From contig NZ_CP036287.1 in the NCBI RefSeq assembly GCF_007748095.1, positions 806,001 to 870,000 on the forward strand: a DNA stretch of 64,000 nt, in the 5' to 3' direction. Source of the stretch: Engelhardtia mirabilis. GTDB taxonomy: Bacteria; Planctomycetota; UBA1135; GCA-002686595. Positions 16,733-23,694 of the stretch are shown here, one piece after another (positions within the stretch are counted from its first letter, which is position 1; each line of letters begins with the position of its first letter). A program made the translations under genes and the position numbers. A model generated the notes under the pieces. The model ran no database searches. It had not been told where the DNA came from and saw only the letters and a program-made list of their open reading frames with translations.

Positions 16733-16772
16733 GGGCTGGGCTGGGCTGGGCTGGGCTGGGCTGGGCTGGGCT
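16733..16772. repeat. Pentanucleotide tandem repeat (GGGCT)8 in the leader of the M28 peptidase gene
   Basis: Eight perfect GGGCT units (AGCCC on the coding strand) occupy 16733-16772, ending 20 bases before the ATG of the M28 peptidase, followed on the other side by a G run. The tract replaces any recognisable Shine-Dalgarno region. Such microsatellites change length by slippage, so promoter spacing or leader structure could vary between cells. In some frames it encodes PSPAQ repeats, but no gene covers it. Confidence 0.9.
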
Positions 16773-16873
16773 GGGGGGCGGCGCTGCTGTCGGGCCGGCA
16801 GAGGCGCGGTGGCTCGGTCACGGGGCGGCGCAAACGTCGGACGGGGTTTCCTCCCGTGGACTCGCCCTTGGAC

Positions 16874-16927
16874 CATCCCTAGCCCCCACCCACCCTGGGG
16901 ACGGACGGGGCCGCCCGTGGTTACACC
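16874..16927. repeat. Dispersed intergenic repeat, divergent copy
   Basis: This stretch shares with 19923-19982 and 28412-28469 the ordered blocks GCCCCCACCCACC, GGGGACGGACGGGG and GGTTACACC, but is less conserved. It lies between the stop of the cytochrome c-domain gene and the start of the M28 peptidase gene. Confidence 0.45.
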
Positions 16928-16946
16928 ACAGACCGCCGAAAATCGA

Positions 16947-17900
16947 TCACTCCTGGGCCGGCTGACCGTCCGCGGGCCAGCGCACGCCTGCATCGATCCA
17001 GGCGCGCAGCACGTCGACCTGCACCGAGTTCAACGGCGGCCCCTCGGAGGGCATGTGGTCTTCGTGGTCGATCGGTAGCACCACCCGTTCGATGATCGGA
17101 CTGCCGGAGCCGTCGCCCGGGAAGGCCGCATAGCCGACATCGACGATCGCCGCTCGAGTGTCGAGGCGCAGGTCGCCCTTCTCCTTGCGTGGCCCGTGGC
17201 ATTCGACGCAGCGGCTGCCGAGCACTGCGCGGGCCGCCACCGCCAGGGCCTCCGGATCGTCCGGGACGGAGAGCAGCGCGGCCGGTGGCGACGAGTGGGC
17301 CGGGTCGACCAGGGCGGGTTGCGGTGCGATCGGAGCTGCGCTCGCCCTGGAGTCGCTCGCGGGTTCGGACCCTTCGGACGAGTCAGCTTGCGCCTGCGCG
17401 CCGTAGAGCGCCCGGCGCAGGGGCCCGGTGATGTGGTCGGAGCCGTGCACGATCGCGCCGCCTTGGTGCCCCGCGAGCGACACCGCCATGGCGGCGAGCA
17501 GCAGCAGGGTGCGGTAGAGGCGGCGAGCGCCGAGGCTCGGCCTCACCGCCGTCATCGCGCCCGGCAAGAGCGCGAGCAGCGCCAGGCCGGCAACCGTGAC
17601 GCCGGTCCATCGGTGCCAGAGCAGCGCTTCGGCCATCGAAGAGCCGAAGTTCTCCCGGTCCGCCAGGGTCCACCCGCTGGCAGCGGAGGCGGCTGCCCCG
17701 AGGGCGCCGAGGATCAAGCACGCCAGGGCCGTGCTGGACGGACGAGCCTCCTCGTCGCGAACCAGGCCGCGGATCGTCGCCCCCGTCTCGAACAGCGCGG
17801 CCGCCAGGATCAGGGCCACGGGAAAGTGCACGACCGCGACGTGCAGGGCCGCGAGCAGGTCGAGCCATGCGTCGAGGGGAGTTCCGGTCGGCGAATCCAT
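16947..17900 (-). CDS. Membrane protein with DUF2231-like helices and a planctomycete cytochrome c domain
   Basis: 317 residues from ATG 17900. The start is chosen because it directly precedes the first membrane helix; the upstream open frame is not protein-like. Four transmembrane helices (about 19-40, 58-76, 100-118, 128-147) resemble the DUF2231 family: LHVAVVHFPVALILAA and LLAAMAVSLAGHQGG. After a low-complexity linker comes C231-V-E-C-H235, the c-type haem motif, in the context RCVECHGPRKEKGDLRLDT, the signature of the planctomycete PSCyt1 domain. It ends with MPSEGPPLNSVQVDVLRAWI. It is probably an electron-transfer or sensing protein at the cytoplasmic membrane with haem on the outer side. 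Its partner is unknown. Confidence 0.82.
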   Translation of the reverse strand: MDSPTGTPLDAWLDLLAALHVAVVHFPVALILAAALFETGATIRGLVRDEEARPSSTALACLILGALGAAASAASGWTLADRENFGSSMAEALLWHRWTGVTVAGLALLALLPGAMTAVRPSLGARRLYRTLLLLAAMAVSLAGHQGGAIVHGSDHITGPLRRALYGAQAQADSSEGSEPASDSRASAAPIAPQPALVDPAHSSPPAALLSVPDDPEALAVAARAVLGSRCVECHGPRKEKGDLRLDTRAAIVDVGYAAFPGDGSGSPIIERVVLPIDHEDHMPSEGPPLNSVQVDVLRAWIDAGVRWPADGQPAQE

Positions 17901-18187
17901 GGTCGGCAGTCTAGTGTCCTGAATCCGAACTTCGGCGGGACCAGCCGGAGGCCGGGTCATCGCCGGCAAACGTGGGCCGACGACCCCTGCTTGCGGCAAT
18001 GGTTGCAAGCGTGAGCGACATCGCCGGGAGTGGCCCGAGGTTGCTCGTGCTGCGGGGAGCTTCGGAGCCAGGACAGCCGTGACCCAGCCCAAGGGAAGGA
18101 CGAGCGGCGCGCGTCGAGGTTGCAGGTGATCCGGCAGTAAGCTGCGGAACGGCCGGCACCCCGACGGCCTGCCAGGACCCGCTCACC

Positions 18188-19768
18188 TTGAAGCGACGAC
18201 GACCCACCCCCTTCCGCCCGACGGCCCAGGCGCCGCTCGAGGCCCTGCGTCCGTCGGCGGCGGTGCTGCTCACCCGTGGCCTGGGGCCCGAGCTCGAGGT
18301 CTACCTGGTCCATCGCTCACCCAAGTTGCGCGCCTTTCCGGACACCTGGGCCCTGCCCGGCGGCGTGGTGGACGAGGTCGACGGCGATCCCGCCCTTGGC
18401 GACCTGGACGTCTTCCGGCGCTGCGCGCTGCGCGAGCTGTTCGAGGAGACGGGAGTCGCCGGTCCTGGGCTGGCCCGGTCGATCGGCGATCCGGGGCGTC
18501 GCGATGCCCTGCGCCGCTCACTGGTCCAGGGGCAGGATGAGCGGGACGGGATTCCGCACCCCACCGCTCCGGCGCAGTGGGCGCGGTTGGTGTCCTCGGT
18601 CGACGACGCGCTCCAGGGGCTCGAGCCGTTCTGCTGGACGGTCACACCGAATTTTCTGCCGCGCCGCTACCGCGCGCTCTACGTCCACTTGGAACTGCCC
18701 GTCGGCGAGCAGCCGACGATCCACCCGGGCGAGCTCGAGGGCGGGGACTTCATGCGCCCTGCGGACGTCTGGCAACGCTGGCTCGCGGGCGAGATCAAGC
18801 TCGTCCCGCCGATCGTGTTCCTGCTCGAGTCCCTGCGCCGATCGGGCGGCGACCTGGAGCGCGCGAAGCGGGCCTGCGAGGCGCGCAGCGCCGCCGTGGA
18901 TCGCGGCGCCCTGCACGTGGTGAGGCCCGTGCCCGGGATCGCCGTGGCGCCCCTCGCCACGCCGACGATTCCGCCCGCGACGACGACCAACTGCGTGCTG
19001 GTGGGGGAGCAGCGCGTGTGGATCGTCGATCCGGCGACCTACGACCACGACGAACGCGATCGGCTCCTGGCCCACCTGTCGGAGCTGCGCGGCAGCGGCG
19101 TGCAGCTCGCCGGCGTGCTGGTCACCCACCACCATCGCGACCACGTCGGCTCGGTCGGCGCCGTGGCGGACGTCTTCGGTCTGACCGTTCGCGCCCACGC
19201 GCGCACCCTCGAGCGCCTGCCCGCCGGCGATTGGCCGCGCGAGGCGATCGTGGATGGCGAGCGCATCGACCTCGGCACCGCGCCCGATGGGAGCCCCGAT
19301 TGGCACCTGCGCGCGCTGCATACGCCGGGGCACGATCTCGGCCACCTGGTCTTCCGCGAGAGCCGCTACGGCACGGTGGTGGCCGGCGATCTGGTGTCGA
19401 CCCTCTCGACGATCGTGATCGATCCGCCCGAGGGGCACCTGGCGACCTACATCGAGAGCATCCAACGGGTGCTCGGCGAGGATCCCGGCGCGATCATCCC
19501 CGCCCACGGTGGTGTCGCCCACGACGGAGCGCGCCTGCTCGAAGGCTTCCTGCGCCATCGCCGTCAGCGGGAGGCCAAGCTGCTGCGGGCCCTGGACGAG
19601 GGCGGCGCGAGCTCGGAGGAGGAGCTGGTCGGGAGCGTCTACGACGACGCACCCGAGGGCCTGCGCGCGCTGGCTGCACGATCGCTGGCGGCGGGGCTGG
19701 AGAAGTTGCAGGAGGAGGGGCGGGCGCAGGGCGACGGGGCCGGGCGCTGGACGCTCGTCCGAGGATAG
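18188..19768 (+). CDS. Nudix hydrolase fused to a metallo-beta-lactamase-fold hydrolase (LACTB2-like)
   Basis: 526 residues from TTG 18188; no ATG or GTG gives the full Nudix fold. Residues 20-230 are a Nudix domain with LRELFEETGV at 81-90; the Nudix box is stretched between the glycines (WALPGGVVDE) and REL by about 15 residues. Residues 245-440 form an MBL fold with the metal motif THHHRDHVG (H314, H316, D318, H319), ALHTPGHDLGHL, VVAGDLVSTL and IIPAHGG. A C-terminal winged-helix-like tail (RRQREAKLLRAL) is typical of LACTB2/RNase-like MBL enzymes. Fusions and neighbours of this kind are seen with CoA- or RNA-processing Nudix enzymes; the substrate here is not known. Cytoplasmic. Confidence 0.85.
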   Translation: MKRRRPTPFRPTAQAPLEALRPSAAVLLTRGLGPELEVYLVHRSPKLRAFPDTWALPGGVVDEVDGDPALGDLDVFRRCALRELFEETGVAGPGLARSIGDPGRRDALRRSLVQGQDERDGIPHPTAPAQWARLVSSVDDALQGLEPFCWTVTPNFLPRRYRALYVHLELPVGEQPTIHPGELEGGDFMRPADVWQRWLAGEIKLVPPIVFLLESLRRSGGDLERAKRACEARSAAVDRGALHVVRPVPGIAVAPLATPTIPPATTTNCVLVGEQRVWIVDPATYDHDERDRLLAHLSELRGSGVQLAGVLVTHHHRDHVGSVGAVADVFGLTVRAHARTLERLPAGDWPREAIVDGERIDLGTAPDGSPDWHLRALHTPGHDLGHLVFRESRYGTVVAGDLVSTLSTIVIDPPEGHLATYIESIQRVLGEDPGAIIPAHGGVAHDGARLLEGFLRHRRQREAKLLRALDEGGASSEEELVGSVYDDAPEGLRALAARSLAAGLEKLQEEGRAQGDGAGRWTLVRG

Positions 19769-19922
19769 GGCCCCCGCAGATGGGCTCGGCCGCGAGGGGC
19801 AGGCGACGGGAGGTGGGCCGAATGCGGCTCCGGCGGCGGGTTCCATGGCGTCGCTGACGACCCGGCCGGTCCGTCGACGACCAGCGCGAGCGCTCGAATC
19901 GACTTCCAACGGGGCCCGTTAA

Positions 19923-19982
19923 CCACCGCGGGCCCCCGCCCGCCCATTCAGGGGGACGGATGGGAGCCGCTTGGGTTACGCC
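19923..19982. repeat. Dispersed intergenic repeat, copy A
   Basis: About 60 bases starting CCACCGCGGGCCCCCGCCCG and ending GGTTACGCC, with GGGGGACGGATGGG in the middle. A nearly identical element is at 28412-28469 and a divergent one at 16874-16927. The first block contains the inverted repeat GCGGGC/GCCCGC. The rest of the 336-base gap between the Nudix-MBL gene (ends 19768) and 20105 holds no gene that I can support. Confidence 0.7.
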
Positions 19983-20104
19983 TCATCTGGTGATTTTTCG
20001 CCCTCCAGAGCTCGCCACAGTCGGCGCTCACCGACCGACCCCACCCGTCGTATACGCTCCCCGACTCGCCCCGCCGGATCTTCGACCCACCGCGTTGTTC
20101 CCCC

Positions 20105-21226
20105 ATGAGTGACTCACCCGCCGCCGACGGCCCCCGGCTCCGGCCCCTTGCTCTTCTGGCCCTCGCCTTGGCGTCGGTTTGGATCCTGACTGGAGCGCTC
20201 TTCAAGCTGCTCCAGGGCTCGCCCGCCCTGCTGCCGAAGTTCATGCACGAGTTGCCGATCTCGGTGACCACGCTCTACCCCCTGGTGATCGGCATCGAGC
20301 TGGCGATCGTGGGCTTCGCCTGGCTGCGGCCGCGCCAGGGTTGGGCGCTGATCGCGCTGCAGTACCTGGCCTTCTTCGGCGTGCTGGGGATCCAGATCGC
20401 CCGCGGCGAGGAGTCCTGCGGCTGCATGGGCAAGAACGTGAGCCTGGCGCCGACGACCATGTTGGCGATCGACGGCACCTTGTTCGCGTTGCTGCTGATC
20501 TCGCGGCCCTGGTCGGGGCTCGGGCGCTTCGTGATGCCCCTGCCGGTGGCCGCGATCGCGGCCATCGCGCTCTTCGCCCTGCCACACTTCGTGGGGCGCG
20601 GGCAGGCGATGGACCCCAGCCAGGTCCGGGCCATGCGCGAGGGCGCCTCGGGTGCCGGCATCGACAAGAGTCCCACGGCGGATCCCGATGGCGCCGCAAG
20701 CCGCTCCCAGGACGAGGCGCAACAGATGGCGAGCGCCGAACCCGCGCCTGGATCGGCGAGCTCAGAAGCCGCGACCACGCACGGCGCGACCCAACCGCAA
20801 GCCCCGGCCCCGTCGCCCGTCGAGGATGTCGACGAGGTCGTCGCGCCCGCGCAGGGCTGGACGATCATCGCGCCCGAGGACTGGGTCGGTAAGGACGTCT
20901 TCGACATCGACCTGGCCCAGTGGGTGGACGTCGCGAGCCTGCCCCTCGACGGCACCTGGATCCTGTACCGCACGACCTGCGAGCACTGCCGCGACCACCT
21001 GATCGACGTGACCAACGCCGACGACGGCTCTGAGCTGATCGGCTTGATCCGGGTGCCCGATCCCGGCGACTCGCCGGAGAACCGAATCGTCCACATCATG
21101 CCCCAGGGCGGTCACGTGATGCACGTGGAGCTGCCCCGCGGCGTCGAGTACGTGGTCACCACGCCGGCCGACGCCGAGATCATGGGCGGCGTGGTGCAGG
21201 CGGCGCGCGAAGGCATCGAGTATTGA
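20105..21226 (+). CDS. MauE/DoxX-like membrane protein with an exported CxxC C-terminal domain
   Basis: 373 residues from ATG 20105. Four membrane helices lie in the first 165 residues (about 15-35, 57-75, 80-98, 143-162). Between helices 3 and 4 is EESCGCMGKNVSLAPTTMLA, with C105 and C107, resembling the C-G-C-F-G motif of MauE/DoxX-type proteins that assist disulfide formation. A low-complexity linker (200-250) leads to a C-terminal domain with WILYRTTCEHCRDHLIDV (C292, C295), a thioredoxin-like CxxC. The likely role is moving electrons or disulfides across the membrane to periplasmic proteins, in one chain. The following gene overlaps its stop by 4 bases, so the two are translationally coupled. 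Confidence 0.78.
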   Translation: MSDSPAADGPRLRPLALLALALASVWILTGALFKLLQGSPALLPKFMHELPISVTTLYPLVIGIELAIVGFAWLRPRQGWALIALQYLAFFGVLGIQIARGEESCGCMGKNVSLAPTTMLAIDGTLFALLLISRPWSGLGRFVMPLPVAAIAAIALFALPHFVGRGQAMDPSQVRAMREGASGAGIDKSPTADPDGAASRSQDEAQQMASAEPAPGSASSEAATTHGATQPQAPAPSPVEDVDEVVAPAQGWTIIAPEDWVGKDVFDIDLAQWVDVASLPLDGTWILYRTTCEHCRDHLIDVTNADDGSELIGLIRVPDPGDSPENRIVHIMPQGGHVMHVELPRGVEYVVTTPADAEIMGGVVQAAREGIEY

Positions 21227-22329
21227 AGGCCAAGGACGTGGCCATCGACGACGACGGCGTGTTCAGCGCCAACTACGCCCAGGCGAGGCAGCGTTTTCTC
21301 GAGCTGGCAGCAGCCGCCACCATGCCGGTGGCGAGCTTCGAGCACCCCCTGCGCGGGCGGGAGGGCGAGGTCCTCGCGACCGACATCGTTCGATCGGGCC
21401 CGCCGGATGCGACGCGGGCCCTGGTCGTGACCAGCGCCACCCACGGGGTCGAGGGCCTGTGCGGGTCGGGCATCCAGTGCGCGCTGCTCGCCGACCAGTT
21501 CGCGGCTCGACTCCCCGACGGGGTCGCGCTCGTACTGGTGCACGCCCTGAACCCGTTCGGCTTCTCGTGGCTGCGCCGCACCAACGAGGACAACGTCGAC
21601 CTGAACCGCAACGGCCGTGACTTCGGCCGGGCGCTCGAGCCCAACCCGGCCTACGAAGAGGTGCACGCGCTGCTCGTCCCCGGCGATTGGGGCGGCCCCG
21701 AGTTCGCCGCGGCCGAGCTGAAGATCGAGGCCTACAAGCGCGAGCGGGGCGAGCGGGCCTGGCAGGCGGCGGTGAGTGGTGGTCAGTACACCCACCCCGA
21801 TGGCCTCTTCTACGGCGGGCGCGAGGCGAGCTGGTCGAACCGCACGATTCGCGCCCTGTGCCGCGAGCACCTGGCCGGCTTCGAGCAGGTCGGCGTGCTC
21901 GACCTCCACACCGGTCTGGGGCCCCGCGGGCACGGCGAGTTGATCTACGCGCGCGAGCCCGGGGACTCCGAGCATCGGCGTCTGATCGAGTGGCTCGGTG
22001 ACGATGTCACCAGCGTCGCCGACGGCTCCTCGACCTCGGCGCCCGTGGTGGGGACGATCGACGCCCTGTTCCGCGCGGAGCTGGGCCAGGACCGCGTCAC
22101 CTTCGCCGTGATCGAGTACGGCACCCTACCGATCGACGAGGTGCTCGCGGCCCTGCGGATGGACAACTGGGTACACCTGCACGGCCAGGTCGATTCGGAG
22201 CTCGGCCGGGAGGCCAAGCGCCGGATGGTCGCGGCATTCGTGGGCGAGGACCCCGCGTGGCGACGCAGCGTCGAGCAGCGCGCCCGATCGCTCGCCGAGC
22301 GCATGGCCGCCGGCTTGGCCGCGCTCTGA
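21223..22329 (+). CDS. DUF2817-family M14-like zinc carboxypeptidase
   Basis: 368 residues from TTG 21223, overlapping the previous stop (TTGA). The sequence ATHGVEGLCGSGIQ (H and E of the zinc site), VHALNPFGFSWLRR, NEDNVDLNRNG (Arg/Asn substrate contacts) and VLDLHTGLGPRG are the defining blocks of DUF2817, a branch of M14 carboxypeptidases. The general-base Glu is probably in VIEYGTLPIDEVL near residue 290. No signal peptide, so probably cytoplasmic. Coupling to a redox membrane protein has no obvious functional meaning. Confidence 0.88.
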   Translation: MKAKDVAIDDDGVFSANYAQARQRFLELAAAATMPVASFEHPLRGREGEVLATDIVRSGPPDATRALVVTSATHGVEGLCGSGIQCALLADQFAARLPDGVALVLVHALNPFGFSWLRRTNEDNVDLNRNGRDFGRALEPNPAYEEVHALLVPGDWGGPEFAAAELKIEAYKRERGERAWQAAVSGGQYTHPDGLFYGGREASWSNRTIRALCREHLAGFEQVGVLDLHTGLGPRGHGELIYAREPGDSEHRRLIEWLGDDVTSVADGSSTSAPVVGTIDALFRAELGQDRVTFAVIEYGTLPIDEVLAALRMDNWVHLHGQVDSELGREAKRRMVAAFVGEDPAWRRSVEQRARSLAERMAAGLAAL

Positions 22330-22354
22330 GGCCGGATCCGTCCCGCGGCCGGCC

Positions 22355-22573
22355 TCAGACTTCGGGGTCTTCCTCGGACTCCGCTTCGTCCGCGGGCGCT
22401 CCGTCGCCGCGACCGCGCCGACGCTCCACCGCGTCGCGCAGCAGGAACTCGATCTGGCCGTTGAGCGAGCGCAACTCCGTGTTGGCCCACCGCCGCAGCT
22501 CCGCGTGGAGCTTCGGCGGCAGGCGCAGCAGGAAGGCCTTGCGGTCCTGCTTGGAGTCCGGTCGATCGGCCAA
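22355..22573 (-). CDS. Small ribbon-helix-helix (Arc-type) DNA-binding protein
   Basis: 72 residues starting from TTG 22573, immediately after the SPFH gene. It reads ADRPDSKQDRKAFLLRLPPK, then LHAELRRWANTELRSLNGQI, EFLLRDAVERRRG and an acidic tail. K-A-F-L-L-R-L-P is the beta-ribbon and the two following helices complete an Arc/MetJ-like fold. It may repress its own operon with the SPFH gene. The much longer open frame upstream overlaps the SPFH gene antiparallel to its coding sense and is rejected. Confidence 0.8.
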   Translation of the reverse strand: MADRPDSKQDRKAFLLRLPPKLHAELRRWANTELRSLNGQIEFLLRDAVERRRGRGDGAPADEAESEEDPEV

Positions 22574-22584
22574 GCTCGCGCCGG

Positions 22585-23481
22585 TCAGTTGTAGAGACTG
22601 CCGGTGTTCAGGACCGGCTGGGCGCTCTCCTGGCTGCAGAGCACGACCAACAGGTTGCCCACCAGGGTGGCGCGGCGCTCGTCGTCGAGCTCGACCACGT
22701 CGCCCGCTTTTAGCAGCTCGAGGGCATCCTGGACCATGCCCACGGCACCCTCCACGATCTGTCGCCGCGCCGCGATGATGGCCTGGGCCTGCTGGCGCTG
22801 GAGCATGGCCGAGGCGATCTCCGGCGCGTAGGCCAGGTGCGAGATGCGCGCCTCGACGACTTCCACGCCGGCGCGCTCGAGCCGCTCGCCCAGGGCCACT
22901 TGCAGCTCGCCCGTGACCTGTTCGGTGTCGCCGCGTAGGGAGACCACGTCCGCGGACGTGTCGTGCTCGTCGTAGGGGTGGCTGCTGGCGAGCTTGCGCA
23001 CGGCCGCCTCGACCTGGATGTCGACGTACTCCTCGTAGTCCTCGACGTCGAACATGGCTTGGGCCGTGTCTGCGATGCGCCAGACCACCACGGCGCCGAT
23101 CTCGATCGGGTTGCCGACCTGGTCGTTCACCTTGATTTTCTGGCTGGCCATGTTGTGGGCCTTGAGCGAGACCTTGTGCTTCGAGGTGAAGGGGTTGATC
23201 CACCAGAAGCCGTCGGTCCGCACCGTGCCCCGATAGCGACCGAAGAGCACCATCACCCGACTCATGTTCGGGTTGACGACGAAGAACCCGACCAGGGTGA
23301 GCAGGAAGCCCACCCCGCCCACGGCGGTGCCGAGCACGATCCAGCCCGTATTGCGGTTCGGGTCGAGCTGGGCGAGGGCCGTGATCAAGAGGGCCTCGGC
23401 GGCCACCAGACCGATCAGTACCGGCCAGCCGGACAGGGGGGAAAGGGAGCTCTCGGAGGAGCGGGGGCGGTTGTTTTCCAT
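22585..23481 (-). CDS. SPFH/stomatin-like membrane protein
   Basis: 298 residues. Two hydrophobic segments near the N-terminus (PVLIGLVAAEALLITALA and GWIVLGTAVGGVGFLLTLVG) are followed by an SPFH domain: VVNPNMSRVMVLFGRYRGTV, DGFWWINPF, KVNDQVGNPIEIGAVVVWRI, VEAAVRKLASSHPYD. A coiled segment follows with LQRQQAQAIIAARRQIVEGA, then LDDERRATLVGNLLVVLC. Such proteins form oligomeric rafts that scaffold proteases or other membrane proteins. The gene lies directly upstream of the ribbon-helix-helix gene (11-base gap), a pairing often seen in bacteria. Confidence 0.9.
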   Translation of the reverse strand: MENNRPRSSESSLSPLSGWPVLIGLVAAEALLITALAQLDPNRNTGWIVLGTAVGGVGFLLTLVGFFVVNPNMSRVMVLFGRYRGTVRTDGFWWINPFTSKHKVSLKAHNMASQKIKVNDQVGNPIEIGAVVVWRIADTAQAMFDVEDYEEYVDIQVEAAVRKLASSHPYDEHDTSADVVSLRGDTEQVTGELQVALGERLERAGVEVVEARISHLAYAPEIASAMLQRQQAQAIIAARRQIVEGAVGMVQDALELLKAGDVVELDDERRATLVGNLLVVLCSQESAQPVLNTGSLYN

Positions 23482-23631
23482 GGCGGTCTCGGTGGGGCGA
23501 GGTGAAGCCCCGGACTATCGGTGTGATATCACCGCGATTACGCCAGGGTGGTGGGTGCCCTTCTCACAATTCGCCTCCGGGGGGCTGGTCCGCCTCCTAA
23601 GCCCTTGTAGTTCTGGGGCTTGAGCCCGTGG

Positions 23632-23684
23632 CGCGGTGTCGGCGTTCGTACGGTGCCAGGCACCGAACCGCCGCCTACACCGCG
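23632..23684. terminator. Nested inverted repeat, probable terminator of the yhaON operon
   Basis: CGCGGTGT (23632-23639) pairs with ACACCGCG (23677-23684). Inside lies a second palindrome, CGGTGCC-A-GGCACCG (23651-23665). It starts 10 bases beyond the stop of the ATPase gene. There is no T run, as usual for GC-rich genomes. Confidence 0.5.
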
Positions 23685-23694
23685 CGGGCGGGGT

